Part shown: positions 1-11,480 of the stretch, in pieces
Position numbering within the stretch: position 1 is the first letter of the stretch
Layout of the letters: each line of letters opens with the position of its first letter
DNA from: Hydrangea macrophylla
Lineage: Eukaryota > Streptophyta > Magnoliopsida > Cornales > Hydrangeaceae
NCBI GenBank assembly: GCA_033977485.1
Contig: CM066994.1
Location: forward strand, 25,326,681 to 25,390,680
Reading direction: 5' to 3'
Length of the DNA: 64,000 nt
Position numbers and translations under genes: made by a program
Notes under the pieces: model-generated
The model's input: only the letters and a program-made list of their open reading frames with translations
Told to the model about the DNA's origin: nothing
Database searches by the model: none

Positions 1-330
1 CCATGCATTTCAAAATACCCACCTCTGCTACTAAAAATGAATGTTAGTAATTAAGTCCCCCTGTCTAGGTGTATTCCTTCAATTTTACCTTTATATAATT
101 CCTCTCGTTTCGTCAAGGATCATCAAAATTTTTTTCAAATAAACACTAAATTACAAGGGTTTAGCAGGATATAGTGTGCCCATTTTCAAATAAACACTAA
201 AAGTTCTAATTTAAATCTCATCATAGAAAAAAAAAAAAAAGTTCATATTGAAATGAATGTGCTAAGATACTTTAACAAAAGGCCGCAATAAACATACTCG
301 TCTAAGATTAGCACGTGCCATATTGCAATA

Positions 331-348
331 TATATATATATATATATA
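331..348. repeat. (TA)n microsatellite
   Basis: Pure TA dinucleotide run just left of the fold-back element. A shorter TA run (about 535-549) follows on its right, which fits insertion of that element into a TA-rich target. Confidence 0.9.
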
Positions 349-534
349 GTGAGATCAGGTGTGGGTGTTAAGGGGCGGATTTTGGGGCGGACCACTTTTA
401 GCGACGAAAATGTTGCTTTTAGCGACGAAATTTTTCGTCGCTAAAATAATGATTTTTAGCGACAAAAAATTTCGTCGCTAAAAGTGGTCTGTCCCAAAGT
501 CCGTCTTTTTGACACCCGCTTAAGATCCGGACTG
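349..534. mobile_element. Fold-back MITE with TTTTAGCGACGAAA sub-repeats
   Basis: A long imperfect inverted repeat. The left arm (about 355-410, including GGGGCGGACCACTTTTAGCG) is complementary to the right arm (about 470-530, CGCTAAAAGTGGTC and then GACACCCGC). The centre holds three more copies of the word TTTTAGCGACRAAA in alternating orientation. It has no coding capacity and lies between two TA runs. That suggests a TA target, as used by Tc1/mariner-Stowaway elements, but the superfamily is inferred only. Confidence 0.7.
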
Positions 535-983
535 TATATATATATATACATGGGTTTATTACAGATAGGCTTCCTATACTTAGCTCGATCTTTTTTCACT
601 TTACTCTTGTATTTCAAATTTTGTCACTAACATCCTTTGTACTTTGGACTAAAGTGAAATAGTTAGCAATTCAGTTAAAATTAACGAAACATAAGCTTAT
701 TTAGTGGAGTATTTGTCATTTTGACCCCCTATGATGAGCACATTTTTCAATTTACCCCCCTATAGTTCCAAATTGGTCACTAATACGCCTTATGGACCAC
801 TTGGTAACTTCTTTTTCTTATATAATAAAATCACAATAAGAAATTTTGATTGATATAAGTTGTCCATGATAGCTTTTAACCCATTCCAATTGTAGAGGCT
901 ATTTCACTAAATAATTTATTTGAGCTTTTGGAGTTTATAATTATTGATTAACTCCAAAAGTTGTTGCCAAATTCTACATAACA

Positions 984-1021
<38 letters not shown>
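984..1021. repeat. (CT)n microsatellite
   Basis: Uninterrupted CT dinucleotide run of about 37 bases in AT-rich non-coding sequence. Confidence 0.95.
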
Positions 1022-1023
<2 letters not shown>

Positions 1024-1340
1024 CAAAACTAGCAATTGCCCGTGTCCATAGGCACGACGCCAAAAAAGAAAAAAAAAAAAAAAAGAAGAAGGTAAATTAG
1101 CGTTTAATAGTATTTCTCAAACTAAATACTAATTTTTAAAGATGTATCAATAAAGAACAAAGCAATGAGAAACGAATTTGAAATAGTTAAGTGATTTTAG
1201 TTTATTGGGTTTGTACCATAAACTTTAAATGAAACCCAATAAATGCCATTACTAAGATTTTTAATTAAAAAAGGGACAATGTCGTTGTTAAGACTTAGAA
1301 TTTAGGAGTGTTTGGCTGCGAAGACTGCAAAATCAAAAAT

Positions 1341-1411
1341 CTTATGAACCCAAGAAGTAAGCTAATAGTTTCTCAATCCCCAAATATTACGACCACGTTT
1401 TACAGTCACCC

Positions 1412-1448
<37 letters not shown>

Positions 1449-1529
1449 AAACAAAAACAAAGTGTACATCTCTACACAACAAATGGATTGCCTATGAACC
1501 CAAGAAGTAAGCTAATAGATTCTCAAATG
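1341..1529. repeat. About 36-bp direct repeat flanking a poly(A) tract
   Basis: The phrase TATGAACCCAAGAAGTAAGC and its continuation occur at about 1343 and again at about 1494 with one difference. Between the copies is a run of 33 A (1413-1445). This could be a small tandem duplication with an expanded A tract, or a remnant retroposed insertion. The lysine-rich frame through the A tract is not credible as a gene. Confidence 0.7.
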
Positions 1530-2032
1530 ATTTGCAGCCATCTAATATCACAGGTGGATAAGAACTCAACCCCAAACCATTGAGTTTCAACATTTTCCAT
1601 ACCTAGCTCTTCCCTTTCCCAGATTTCTTCGGAAAAAAAAAAATTTTAATAGAAACCAAAAAACACAATAAACATAAACTCAAACACAACTAAATAATTA
1701 AGAAACAACAAATGATAAGTTTAATAAAATGTTGTATGTTAAACAATTATTATTTAAATGAAAAAATTATTCCAAACATTGACTAACACAAGAAGAAGAA
1801 GAAGCTGAAAATCGAAGAGAAACAATGCAATATCTACTCTGTAGGCAATTCTATGCACCAAACAAAATAAATGATAAGAAGGGAGTGAACATATTTAGGC
1901 CCTACATAGAAGTAAATACATATATCTGTATCTTCAATTTGTCATTTATTGGGAATAATTTTCTACTCGATCATGGAATAATTTTGGTTGGACATATGAT
2001 GATATCTGGAATTCTTTATTAATTTTCGTCTT

Positions 2033-2428
2033 GGTCAAAGCTTTATTAATTTACACTGGTTGTTTTTGTGTAACTGATATGATTATCTTTGGTCAACTAA
2101 GAGTAATTATGGGTTAGACACATAGGAATAGACAAAGTGGGAAGAAGAGAAAGAGAGAGGGTATATATAAATATATATAAATCTAAAAATATTAAAAATC
2201 CACAGAGATAAGTAAAATCTTTGCTTTTCCCTACATTAGTGTCTTTCCTATCCATTTGTGCCTCACATTAGTTATAACTCTTGGGATATCATCAATTGGC
2301 TGTCAATATTAATATATACCAGCCAGCTACACTAAGGACCGGACCACTTCCACAAAAGAATATGAGTATTCATCAAGGAGTGGACCCTTTCCGTAACCTT
2401 TCTTCCACTTCTGCAGGAAGATTTGACT
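2033..2428 (+). promoter_or_regulatory. W-box-like elements upstream of the RLP gene
   Basis: Three matches to the WRKY core TTGAC(C/T): GGTCAA, the reverse of TTGACC, at 2033-2038 and 2091-2096, and TTGACT at 2423-2428. They lie about 160-560 bp upstream of the TATA box. WRKY control is typical of defence receptors, but six-base matches are common by chance, so this is suggestive only. Confidence 0.35.
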
Positions 2429-2591
2429 TGTAGTGGGATCTGAAATTGCATGCAAGACTCAAGTCAATGTTATTAGGAATGCTAAAGTGTCAAAATTACA
2501 AAAATACCCCTAGTATACAGTACTATCCGGCTTGAAGCTAGAACACATTTGTGGACATACTTGTCACTTGAGCCTATCCTAGAATCCTGTC

Positions 2592-2599
2592 TATAAAAG
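2592..2599 (+). promoter_or_regulatory. TATA box of the RLP gene
   Basis: TATAAAAG in the context CTATAAAAGG, 54-61 bp upstream of the RLP start codon at 2653. This is a strong plant TATA context and predicts a 5' leader of about 25-35 nt. No ATG lies between it and 2653. Confidence 0.7.
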
Positions 2600-2652
2600 G
2601 CCTTGTAAATTCCCCAGTTTCTTGTTCATCGTAAAGTGCTAAAGTTACCCAA

Positions 2653-5113
2653 ATGGACACTATGGGATCATCTTTGTATTTCTTTATTTTAATGCACTTT
2701 TTCTTCTTCCTCTCCTGTTCTAATTTTACTAAACTGGCTCACTCTTCGTCTTCGTTGCAGCAACTGTGCCATGATGATGAAAGCACTGCCTTGTTGCAAT
2801 TCAAGCAAAGCTTTTTCATCAATAAATACGCTTCCCAGTATTGTTCTTCTGCCTATCCAAAGGTTTTATCATGGAGCCTCGAAGGAGAAAACGGTAATTG
2901 CTGCTCATGGGATGGAGTCGAGTGTGACAACCACACCGGTCATGTGATAGGTCTCGACCTCAGTTGCAGTTTACTCTATGGTTCAATCAATTCCAGTAGT
3001 ACCCTTTTCAAGCTTGTCCACCTTCAGAGTCTTAATCTTGCCTATAACCACTTTAATTACTCTCAAATCCCATCTGGGATTCGCAATCTTGTCCACCTTC
3101 AGAGTCTTGATCTATCAGGATCGTCATTTTTCGGGCAAATCCCATTAGAAGTATTAGAGCTTCCCAAGTTGGCTTTTCTTTATCTTTCTTCTTTTGTTAA
3201 CCCATTTTCTCAGAGTCTCTTGAAACTTGAAAAACCAAGTCTTAGTAATTTAGTTGAAAACTTAACAGACCTTCAAGAACTTGCTCTTAGTGGTGTGAAC
3301 ATATCTTCAACTGTACCTGAAACCATGGCTAATTTGTCTTCCCTTTCTGCTCTTTATCTAAGAGATTGTGGTCTGTTTGGTACTTTCCCAAGTGGCATTT
3401 TTTCACTACCAAACCTGCGTAATCTGAGCGTACGATTTAATCCAAATCTCATCGGATATTTACCAGAATTTCAGCGTGGTAGTCTCATGGAGGGTTTAAG
3501 TCTCGCTAACACGAATTTCACTGGGAAACTTCCCGAATCTATTGGTAATCTTGAGTACTTGAAATTGCTGGATATGAGTAATTGTCACTTTTCAGGTCAA
3601 ATCCCTTTTTCTGTTGGTAATCTCATCCATCTCACTTATTTTAACATTTCAACAAATCATTTTATTGGCCAACTCCCTGCTCCTGTTGGAAGCCTCATTA
3701 AACTCACTATTCTTGACCTTTCAGCAAATCATTTCACAGGTGAAGTCCCTTCTTCATTGGCTAATCTAACCCAACTCTATTTCTTATCACTTGCTAACAA
3801 CAATTTCAGCAGCGGCACATGGTCATGGATTGGGAAGCAAATCAAACTCGCATACTTATACCTGTGGACGAACAATTTGTATGGTGTCATCCCATATTGT
3901 CTTCAAAACATGACTCAACTAACCTATTTGAGCCTTTCAGATAATCATCTTATTGGTGAGATTCCATCTTGGTTCGGAAACCTCACCCAATTAACTGTGC
4001 TTAGTCTTGACCGAAATGGTTTGCACGGTCCAATCCCAAAATCAATATTCAAGCTCACTAATCTTACCACACTTTGTCTACATTCTAATAACTTCAATGG
4101 AACAATGGAAGTAGAGATGTTTCTGAAGTTAAAAAATCTCACTTTTCTCGAACTATCCATTAACAAGTTGTCATTGATCACCACGGGGAGTATCAATGGT
4201 ACTCTACCGCAGTTTAAGTTTTTAGGACTCGGGGAGTGCAATTTAAGTGAGTTCCCGAAGTTCCTGCGATATCAAAGCCAAATGGAGTGGCTACAACTAG
4301 GTGGCAACAATCTTCGCGGACATATACCGAATTGGGTATGGAACATTCAAACTTTGACAACTATGGTGCTAAGTTCAAACTTCCTAACAGGAGAGATTCC
4401 ACCATTAATATGCAAGTTGAGTTCTCTATCTATGCTTGCCCTGTCGGACAACTCCTTGAATGGAACACTCCCACAGTGTATGAGCAACTTCAGTGACTCC
4501 CTATCAATAATGATTTTGCAAGACAACAGTTTCCACGGCACAATTCCCCAACCATACAATAATGGAAGCAATTTGAAGGTGATAGACTTAAGTCAAAATC
4601 ATTTCGAGGGTCCAGTACCAAGATCTTTGGCCAATTGCAAAATGTTAGAGTATCTTTATCTTGGAAACAATAAATTTAATGACATTTTTCCATTTTGGCT
4701 TGGAACAATCCCAGAGATGAAGATTATGGATCTCAAATCTAATCAATTCCATGGTGAAATAGAAGGTCCATTATCAAAGTTTGATTTCCCTAAGCTTCAG
4801 ATCCTGGACATATCTTGGAATGGCTTTAGTGGTGAATTACCTTTAAAGTACTTTCAAATTTGGAGTGAAATGAAAGTTCAGGAGGACGTAGAAAAGTCAA
4901 ATTATTTAGGGACACCAATGAACTCTGTCACATATAATTTAAGTTACTCTATGAGAATCACGAACAAAGGAGCTGACATGTATTATTACAAGGTCCAAAG
5001 TGACTTCAAAGCCCTTGATCTCTCAGGAAACAAGTTTAAAGGGAGTATTCCAGAATTGATTGGAGCACTCAAGGGGCTTCAGTTGCTCAACCTTTCGAAT
5101 AATGCTCTTACAG
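2653..5113 (+). CDS. LRR receptor-like protein (Cf-9/RLP12 type), exon 1
   Basis: Codes residues 1-820 of a predicted 975-residue cell-surface immune-type receptor without a kinase domain. Residues 1-30 are a hydrophobic signal peptide. An N-terminal cap follows, with Cys at about 39 (LCHDDESTALLQFK) and the CCSWDGVEC motif at about 83. A long run of extracellular LRRs (LxxLxxLxLSxNxFxGxIP) starts near residue 100 and has many N-glycosylation sequons. A non-LRR island at about 745-785 (MRITNKGADMYYY) precedes the last repeats, as is usual in RLPs. Frame analysis continues to a stop at 5175, but the LRR consensus breaks after NNALTG exactly at ACAG|GTAATA. Splicing there to 18540 restores G-PIPTSLGNLTALESLDLS. 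Total coding length is 2461+467=2928 nt, divisible by three. Most plant RLP genes lack introns. Such proteins act at the plasma membrane, usually with the SOBIR1 adaptor kinase. The ligand cannot be inferred. Confidence 0.93.
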
Positions 5114-5302
5114 GTAATATTATTGTTATTTACATTCGATTGATACGGGTTGATTTGAGATTTCATACAATTTGATAGGCATCTTAATTTTATATCCATA
5201 ATTTTGACTTTGTTGAGAGTATAAATATTGTAGTTACACCATCTCTAATAGCTTAAGTTTTTAGAGTATACGGTTGTCTAAGGTCCTTACGGTTAAAATA
5301 TA

Positions 5303-5660
5303 GGGGAAACTGCATTTTATCCCTCTGTACTTTGACCATTGCTTAAGTCACCCCTGTACTTTGAAAAGTATCAAAGACCCCCATGTACTTTAAACTAAAG
5401 TGAAAGTATTAGACTTTTCGTCAAAATGGACGAAAAGTGTTTTAAGCAGTAGGAAAATATTCATTTTACCCCATGTAGTTTGACCTTTGTTCAAGTCACC
5501 CCTGTATATGAGGGTATTTTTGTCATTTCATTCTCACTTTAACAGATTCCGTTATTTTCACTTCAGTTTAAATTATATGGTGCTTCTTTGATACTTTTCA
5601 AAGTACAGGGGGTGACTTGAACAATAGTGAAAGTACAAGGGGGTAAAGTGCAGTTTCTCC
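5303..5660. mobile_element. Intronic hairpin MITE
   Basis: Terminal inverted repeats of about 75 bp begin GGGGAAACTGCATTTTATCC and end at GTGCAGTTTCTCC. The arms share the words GTACTTTGAAAAGTATCAAAGA and AAGTCACCCC. The flanks TAAAATATA and TAAATTATG are similar 9-mers, possibly an eroded Mutator-type target duplication. It has no coding capacity and lies only 190 bp into the RLP intron. Confidence 0.75.
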
Positions 5661-5860
5661 TAAATTATGTGGTTGTCTAACGATAATCCTTGCCGTTACC
5701 CTAATTTATAAAACGGATATTAGGTCATATACCCTTTGAAATTAAGTGTATTAGTCAAAAACTCACACGATTTGGCCAATTTTTAAAAAGATCCTCGCTA
5801 CTTTTAGAATTTGGTGGAAAGCTTGTCGCTGGAACAAAAAAATGGCTAAGGCAATATTAT

Positions 5861-6640
5861 CCGTCAACTTTAAACCACCATAACTCACTTGTTTTTTTAG
5901 CCTTTTTGAGTGAATTTTTTTTTTATTTCATATATTTCTTCGAGATCTATCCAATGGAGTTGAAAATTGTACAAAATAAAGTAATTTGGAACATCAGTTT
6001 TTGATTTTATCTATCAAAATAGATAATAATATCTGTTTGACAAATGAGATTAATGTTAGCTGTCAACTTTAAACTACCATAACTCACTCGTATTTTTTAG
6101 CCTTTTTGAGTGATTTATTTTTTTATTTTTATTATTTTTTTTTATGTATTTCTTCGAGATCTACGAAATAGAGTTGAAAATTTTACAAAAGAAAGTAATT
6201 TGGAATCTCATTTTTTGATTTTATCTATCACAAACTGAGGTTTGATTTGTGCAACTTTCAAACTTTCAACTCCATTGCGTAGACATCGAAGAAAATACAT
6301 AAACAAAAAAAAAAATATTCACTTATCTGTCAACTTTAAACCACCATAACTCACTTGATTTTTTTTAGAATTTTTGAGTGATTTTGATTCATTCATTTTA
6401 TTTTTCGATTTCATGTATTTCTTCGAGATCTACGCAATGGAGTTGAAAATTGTACAAAAGAAAGTAATTTAGAATTTCATTTTTTTGATTTTATATGTCT
6501 TAACAGATATTATTGTCTGTTTTGATAGATAATATTACTATAACTCACTTGGTTTTTTTTAGCCTTTTTGAGTGTTTTTTTTATTCCCTATATTTTCTTG
6601 AGATTTATGCACCTATAGTGCCAATTTTATGAAAGAAATA
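5861..6640. repeat. Imperfect direct and inverted ~200-bp repeats in the intron
   Basis: The phrase GTCAACTTTAAACCACCATA recurs at about 5863, 6061 (one change) and 6329. Each copy is followed by CACTYG, a T-rich stretch, TTTCTTCGAGATCTA and GGAGTTGAAAATT. A partial fourth copy starts near 6535. At about 6240-6300 the same unit appears inverted (AACTCCATTGCGTAGA). No ORF is seen. Confidence 0.75.
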
Positions 6641-6756
6641 TGCTCTTTTTTTTTTATATATAAATATTTATGCAAAAAAAATACCATTTTTCATATTTGT
6701 TTAATTTTTAGTTTATTTCCCTAGTATTTCATGGTCAATGTTGATCTCGGTTGATA

Positions 6757-6761
6757 GATCT
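6757..6761. repeat. Target-site duplication GATCT (left)
   Basis: The five bases GATCT directly precede the left LTR. The identical GATCT at 17991-17995 directly follows the right LTR, which defines the element boundaries. Confidence 0.85.
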
Positions 6762-8035
6762 TGATTTTGTCAGAATCAAGACAAAAAAGTATACTCTACT
6801 TTAAAAGATTTGTAGTGTGGAAGTAGAGGTCGAACCCACAGAGATTGGAATACTAAAACACTTTAATTTGAAAACCTAAATCTAGTTAATTAAGAACATG
6901 AAATTTTGATTTTGATTTTGATTAAACTAAAAACAGTGAAAATAAATCTAAATTATGAAAGCAATTAAAAGTTGTTGTAAACGATATTTAAGATGAACTT
7001 ATGATTGCAAATCCACCACTAGCTTCATATAGAAGGGTATTTATGCATTCAATTAGCTTATTACATTGAATGATAATGGGAAATTGTAGTTACAAGCCCA
7101 ATTCTTCCGTCAAGAAGATAACCACGATTCAAGTACCAACATAATTCATCTTCGTTGGCACGGATTGTCTCACACTAAACTAGGGTTGCGGCACAATCCG
7201 TCTTTCCTAGGCATGAACTATTCGGCTACTTGATATCACAATTCAAATAAGCACCATTACATGTAAATAATCCATACAAGCACAGTAAATATAGATCATT
7301 GAGCACATCACATTCAAAATAGATCTAAGACAAGAATAAATTTTAAAAGCAACGATTTAATCAATAGAAGTTCGATTTTATTATTTAAAATCCTCTGAAC
7401 ATGTAATCATCATCCATACATAATAAAACTAAAAGAAAAACATAAATAACACCCTATTACTTGGCTAGGGTTTCATTGAAACCCTAAATCTAGGTTTAGT
7501 TGGCCATAAGATTGGCAAGAGGTTGATGGAGGAGGCCATGGGAATCCCTAATCTTCTTCTTTTTCTCCTTGCTTTTCTCTCTTCAATGGCTGTGTATAAT
7601 GTTGGGTATAAAGGTGTGTATGGAGTTGTCTAACAATGTCTAACCCCAAAATTGAGTTACAATAGAGTATATGTATAGTTTTGGAGCAAGTTTGGAAGCT
7701 TTCCTAAACCTATTTGCACTAAAACTGCTGTATTTTACATTCTGGACGTACTTAGGAAGTTTCGTTCGCGTAGGAGTCTTCAGTACACTGAAATACGCAT
7801 CTTTGGTTTTCGGTACGGATTGTGCGAGTGGGCCGCGGGAGCGATGTGCTGGATTGTCGCGCGAGGTGCCTTTTTCTACTTCTTTCAGTCTGTTTTTGCA
7901 CCCCATTTAGCCTGGATTCTTATTTTCTTCCAAAACCTGCTAGAAAATGGAAAACAAAGTAAAAATACACAAAATAGGATAAAAAGTACTAACAAATGTG
8001 AATTAAGGCGTGTAATTAGGACTCACTCTCGATCA
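6762..8035 (-). repeat. 3' LTR of the gag-pro element
   Basis: 1274 bp, collinear with 16676-17990 and 23988-25302. It differs by scattered changes and a gap of about 35 bp in a CG-rich patch (around 7820-7865). Inner edge CGATCA at 8035; a short purine-rich stretch (minus strand, about 8036-8050) fits the polypurine tract. Confidence 0.9.
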
Positions 8036-9292
8036 TACCCTCAAACCTACATTTTGCTAGTCCTCGAGCAAAAATAACAAAAAAATAAAACTACTAATAA
8101 AAAACTACTCCATTTTCGCATGGATCCTGATTGCATTTAGCATATGCAACAAGCCTTTTAAACCCCTAGGTGTCTCTAGTCAGACGAGTGAAGTCTCGTG
8201 AGGGTTCTCGTCAACAAATCACCCACAACCATCTTTTTTTTATTATAAATTTGAAAAGCTTTTTTTTTCCTTTCTTTTTAGATAAACGAAAAACATAATA
8301 TTCAATACTCCTTATCATAAAACAAAGATTCATAATAGAATAATGAACAAAAAGAAACGAAATCAAACGTCTACCTACGTCATGAAAAACAATCTCAAGC
8401 ACATGCATCGAATAAAATCAATAGAGTTTCTTATATAATTGCACGTGTGTGATGTGGTAGTCAAATGAACACGCGCATGTCATGAACTTGGAATCTAACT
8501 CGGATAACCATCAAACTATGCTTCGACTACGAATCTCACAAGGTTAATTACACTCTAAAACGAGACACTCTGTCACGCCCCGAAGTACCAAAAATAGGAA
8601 AAAATAAATTTTCTTTAAGAGTTCGTAGACACGTGACTGGTTGTGAATGTCACCTGATTGTCCAAAAATGCTTAAAACAATAATATAATATGGGAAAGTG
8701 ACTAAGTTTAACGGAAGCAAGAATCTAAACATTCAAGTCTTATATGATTAGTATATTACAGACTAAAAGATATCCAAAAGATAGATATTACAAGTTCAAC
8801 TAAGCTATTACATCATTAAACATATTAATGACAGAACTATGATAGAAGAAAAACTACAAGATCTTCAGCTAGCGAAAGCATAGCCTTCCTCGTAGTAATC
8901 TTCACCAGCATAGTCTTTAGTAGTAAAATCTGTATCTTGATCATAGCCAGCTCCGTCTGGACCTGCAAAGGCTGGACGTGGAAGGTCCAGCGGCATGAAA
9001 AGCCGTTAGCAGTTAAGCTAAGTGAGGGTCCCCTTAAGGTTACCACCACCAAGGTAAGTTATTCATCATCTCTTCTTATTTCTCGAAACCATATCTCGTT
9101 CATCATTTCTTATTCTCGATACTATGTCTCGTTCGTCTTTTCTTATTCTCAAAACTATGTTTTATTTAAACCCAATCATTCCCTTTGAAACTTAACCCAG
9201 AACTGAACTGACCAATGACATTGACTGAAAGAAGTCTTAACTCCAAACGCATTTACTGGTCAAGAAAGAACAACACTCAACAATGAATAGTT

Positions 9293-9690
9293 AACTGTCG
9301 CCCAACTGGCACTCAAACTTTCGCCCAAATGGCATTCAAACTATCGCCCAGCTGGCATTCAAACTGTCGCCCAAATGGCATAAGTGTGCGGGACATTAAC
9401 AATCTCTTGGTCGAACACATCATGCCGATCCTCAGGTCGCCCGCACGTTACCGACCACGTCATGCCGATCCTCAGACCAAGGGTACGGGAAATTAATAAT
9501 CACTTGGATGAACACGTTATGCCAATCCTCAGGTCACCCGTACATAACTGAACACGTCATGCCGATCCTCAGTCCAAGGGTACGGAAAACTAATCAACTA
9601 CTTGATCGAACACGTCATGACGATCCTCAGGTCATTCGCACTTGACCAAACACGTCATGCCGATCCTCAGATCAAGGAACAAAACATAAC
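9293..9690. repeat. Two short tandem-repeat blocks inside the nested LTR
   Basis: Block 1 (9293-9385) has about four ~22-bp units of the type ACTGTCGCCCAACTGGCATTCA. Block 2 (about 9415-9675) has six spaced copies of CACGTCATGCCGATCCTCAG with variable linkers. The solo LTR at 49.8 kb has analogous GAAGACGTCC repeats in the same relative position. Confidence 0.8.
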
Positions 9691-10369
9691 TCACCAATCG
9701 ACTCCATGGAATAATCGAGAGACCAGCTTTGCAAGAATTATCCAAACACGACACGAAAATTCACGAATTAACTTTGACCGGTAGTCACACGACTAGAAAC
9801 GAAACCCAACGTCCCTTATTCGCATTAAATCTATTATTGAAGGTTTTATCGTTATTTTACACGTTCGTACGTTTCGTAGTTTAGTTCATTAATATCATCC
9901 ACTTATAACCGTCAGTATTTCGCTTTACGTTCGAAATTTTGATTACCTCTCAATATACTTATGATGAAAACTTTCCCAATCACTTACCAACGCAATAATT
10001 GTGCCATACAACATACTCGTAGTTTGGGTATGAACTTTCCAATGGTCATTAAACTAAATTCACGTAACTCATGGATTTATAACATGGATTTAATACCAAT
10101 AAACATATAGATGAAACCCTTAACATACTCATCTATACGATAGCACTACCATAGCACAAGATTTTCATAATAACACAGGTACAGAAAACTAGCATCAACA
10201 ATCAATACCATGCATAAACCAAAACATCGTACAAAAAGCTACACAATCTGCCAGGATACATTTTCATTGTGTTGACTGAAACAATATGATTTATTTGGGC
10301 ATGATAAATTGCTTTGTGATCAAACTCAAAACTAAAACATTGTAGATAATATGATTATCTTCATGTACA

Positions 10370-11040
10370 AAAAAATCTAGCTTCAATTACATTTTTGAGC
10401 TGCTCAAAATAGTTATTCTACCTAGACATTTCTATACTTTCGGACTGCTATGTTCCAGATTTATAGCAGTGCGTTGTACGTAAATTTCCCCTATGAAGGA
10501 GGGGTTTTTAGACTGAGCTACAAAAGAGTTATTTGTAGATAAATGAGTTAGATTTCTCCACAAAAAAACCTAGCCTAATTCAGATTTTTGAACTACTCCA
10601 AATATTCATTTTACTAAACTATGTTCTGCTGAAAGTTTCAGTTTCTCAGATTTATAACACTGCGTTGTACATGCAGTTCACCTATGAAGAATTGATTTCT
10701 AGACTGAGCTATAGAAGAGTTATTTGTAGATATATGAGTCACCTTTCTCCACAAAAACACCTAGCTTAATTCGGAGTTTGGAGCTGCACAAAACATTCAT
10801 TTTACTAAGCTATATTCTGCTGGAAGTTTCTGTTTCTCATATTCATAACACTGCGTTGTACATGCATTTCACCCATGAAGGATTGATTTCTAGACTAAGA
10901 TATAGAAGGGTTATTTGTAGATAAATGAGTTATCTTTCACCACAAGAAAACGTAGCTTAATTTTGATTTTTGAGCTGCACAAAACATTCATTTTACTAAG
11001 CTACATTCTGCTGGAAGTTTCAATTTCTCAGATTTAAAGA
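10370..11040. repeat. 191-bp tandem repeat, about 3.5 copies
   Basis: GCGTTGTAC recurs at 10471, 10662 and 10853, exactly 191 bp apart. The surrounding text also repeats (ATAAATGAGTTA...CCACAA and TTTACTAAGCTA). Non-coding, within the nested LTR. Confidence 0.88.
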
Positions 11041-11480
11041 CTTAACTTGCATGTTGCATAGAACCTCAAAATACAACATCAAACACTCACTAAACATTAC
11101 TACATACTATATATGTTCTAAAGTGAGTTAGATTACTCACCTAAACTTGAAATTGAGCTTAGGCTTTGCATTTGAGCTTAAGAAAGCTTGAATTCAACTT
11201 CAATGGTGGATGTTCCTTGTTCCTCTCCTTCTTCTTCTAACTTCCTTCATCCCACCATGGAGTTCATCTCTTAGCTCTCTCTCTCTCTCTCCCTCTCTCT
11301 CTCTATAAGTGCAGATTATAAGTGTCCAAGAGGGTGTAGTGTGTGTGTATGCATGTATAAATAGGGCAAGGTGGTTGCTAGGTGTCTTCATGCATGTGTT
11401 AGGGTGTTGCATGCATGGACAAGTGTCCAATATGTAGACAAGTGGCAAGGATACAAGTGACATGTGTCTAGGGTGTTACA

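Larger units (their letters stand above)
535..2020. other. AT-rich intergenic stretch without a gene
   Basis: Apart from the microsatellite and the poly(A)/direct repeat listed separately, I see no supported gene. Around 568-790 there are lines such as GACCCCCTATGATGAG and TTTACCCCCCTATAG, which resemble the intronic MITE at 5303-5660 and suggest a decayed relative. The short frame at 1825-2022 has no recognisable domain. Confidence 0.6.
8571..11480 (-). mobile_element. Nested Tekay-like long LTR (probable solo LTR)
   Basis: On the minus strand it ends CTTCGGGGCGTGACA, matching the end of the 4.4-kb solo LTR at 49792-54203 (both share GTCACGTGTCTACG and GGGGCGTGACA). A plausible start is TGTAACACCC at 11480. 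A TATA-like CTATTTATAC (about 11360) followed by a GA-rich leader (11272-11305) parallels the layout of the other LTR. I could not find a matching target duplication, and the start may lie some hundred bases further right. No ORF of note. Confidence 0.55.

Noticed and set aside
1308..1583. 91-codon frame with a polylysine run
   Set aside because: It passes through a 33-base poly(A) tract and a small direct repeat; not gene-like.
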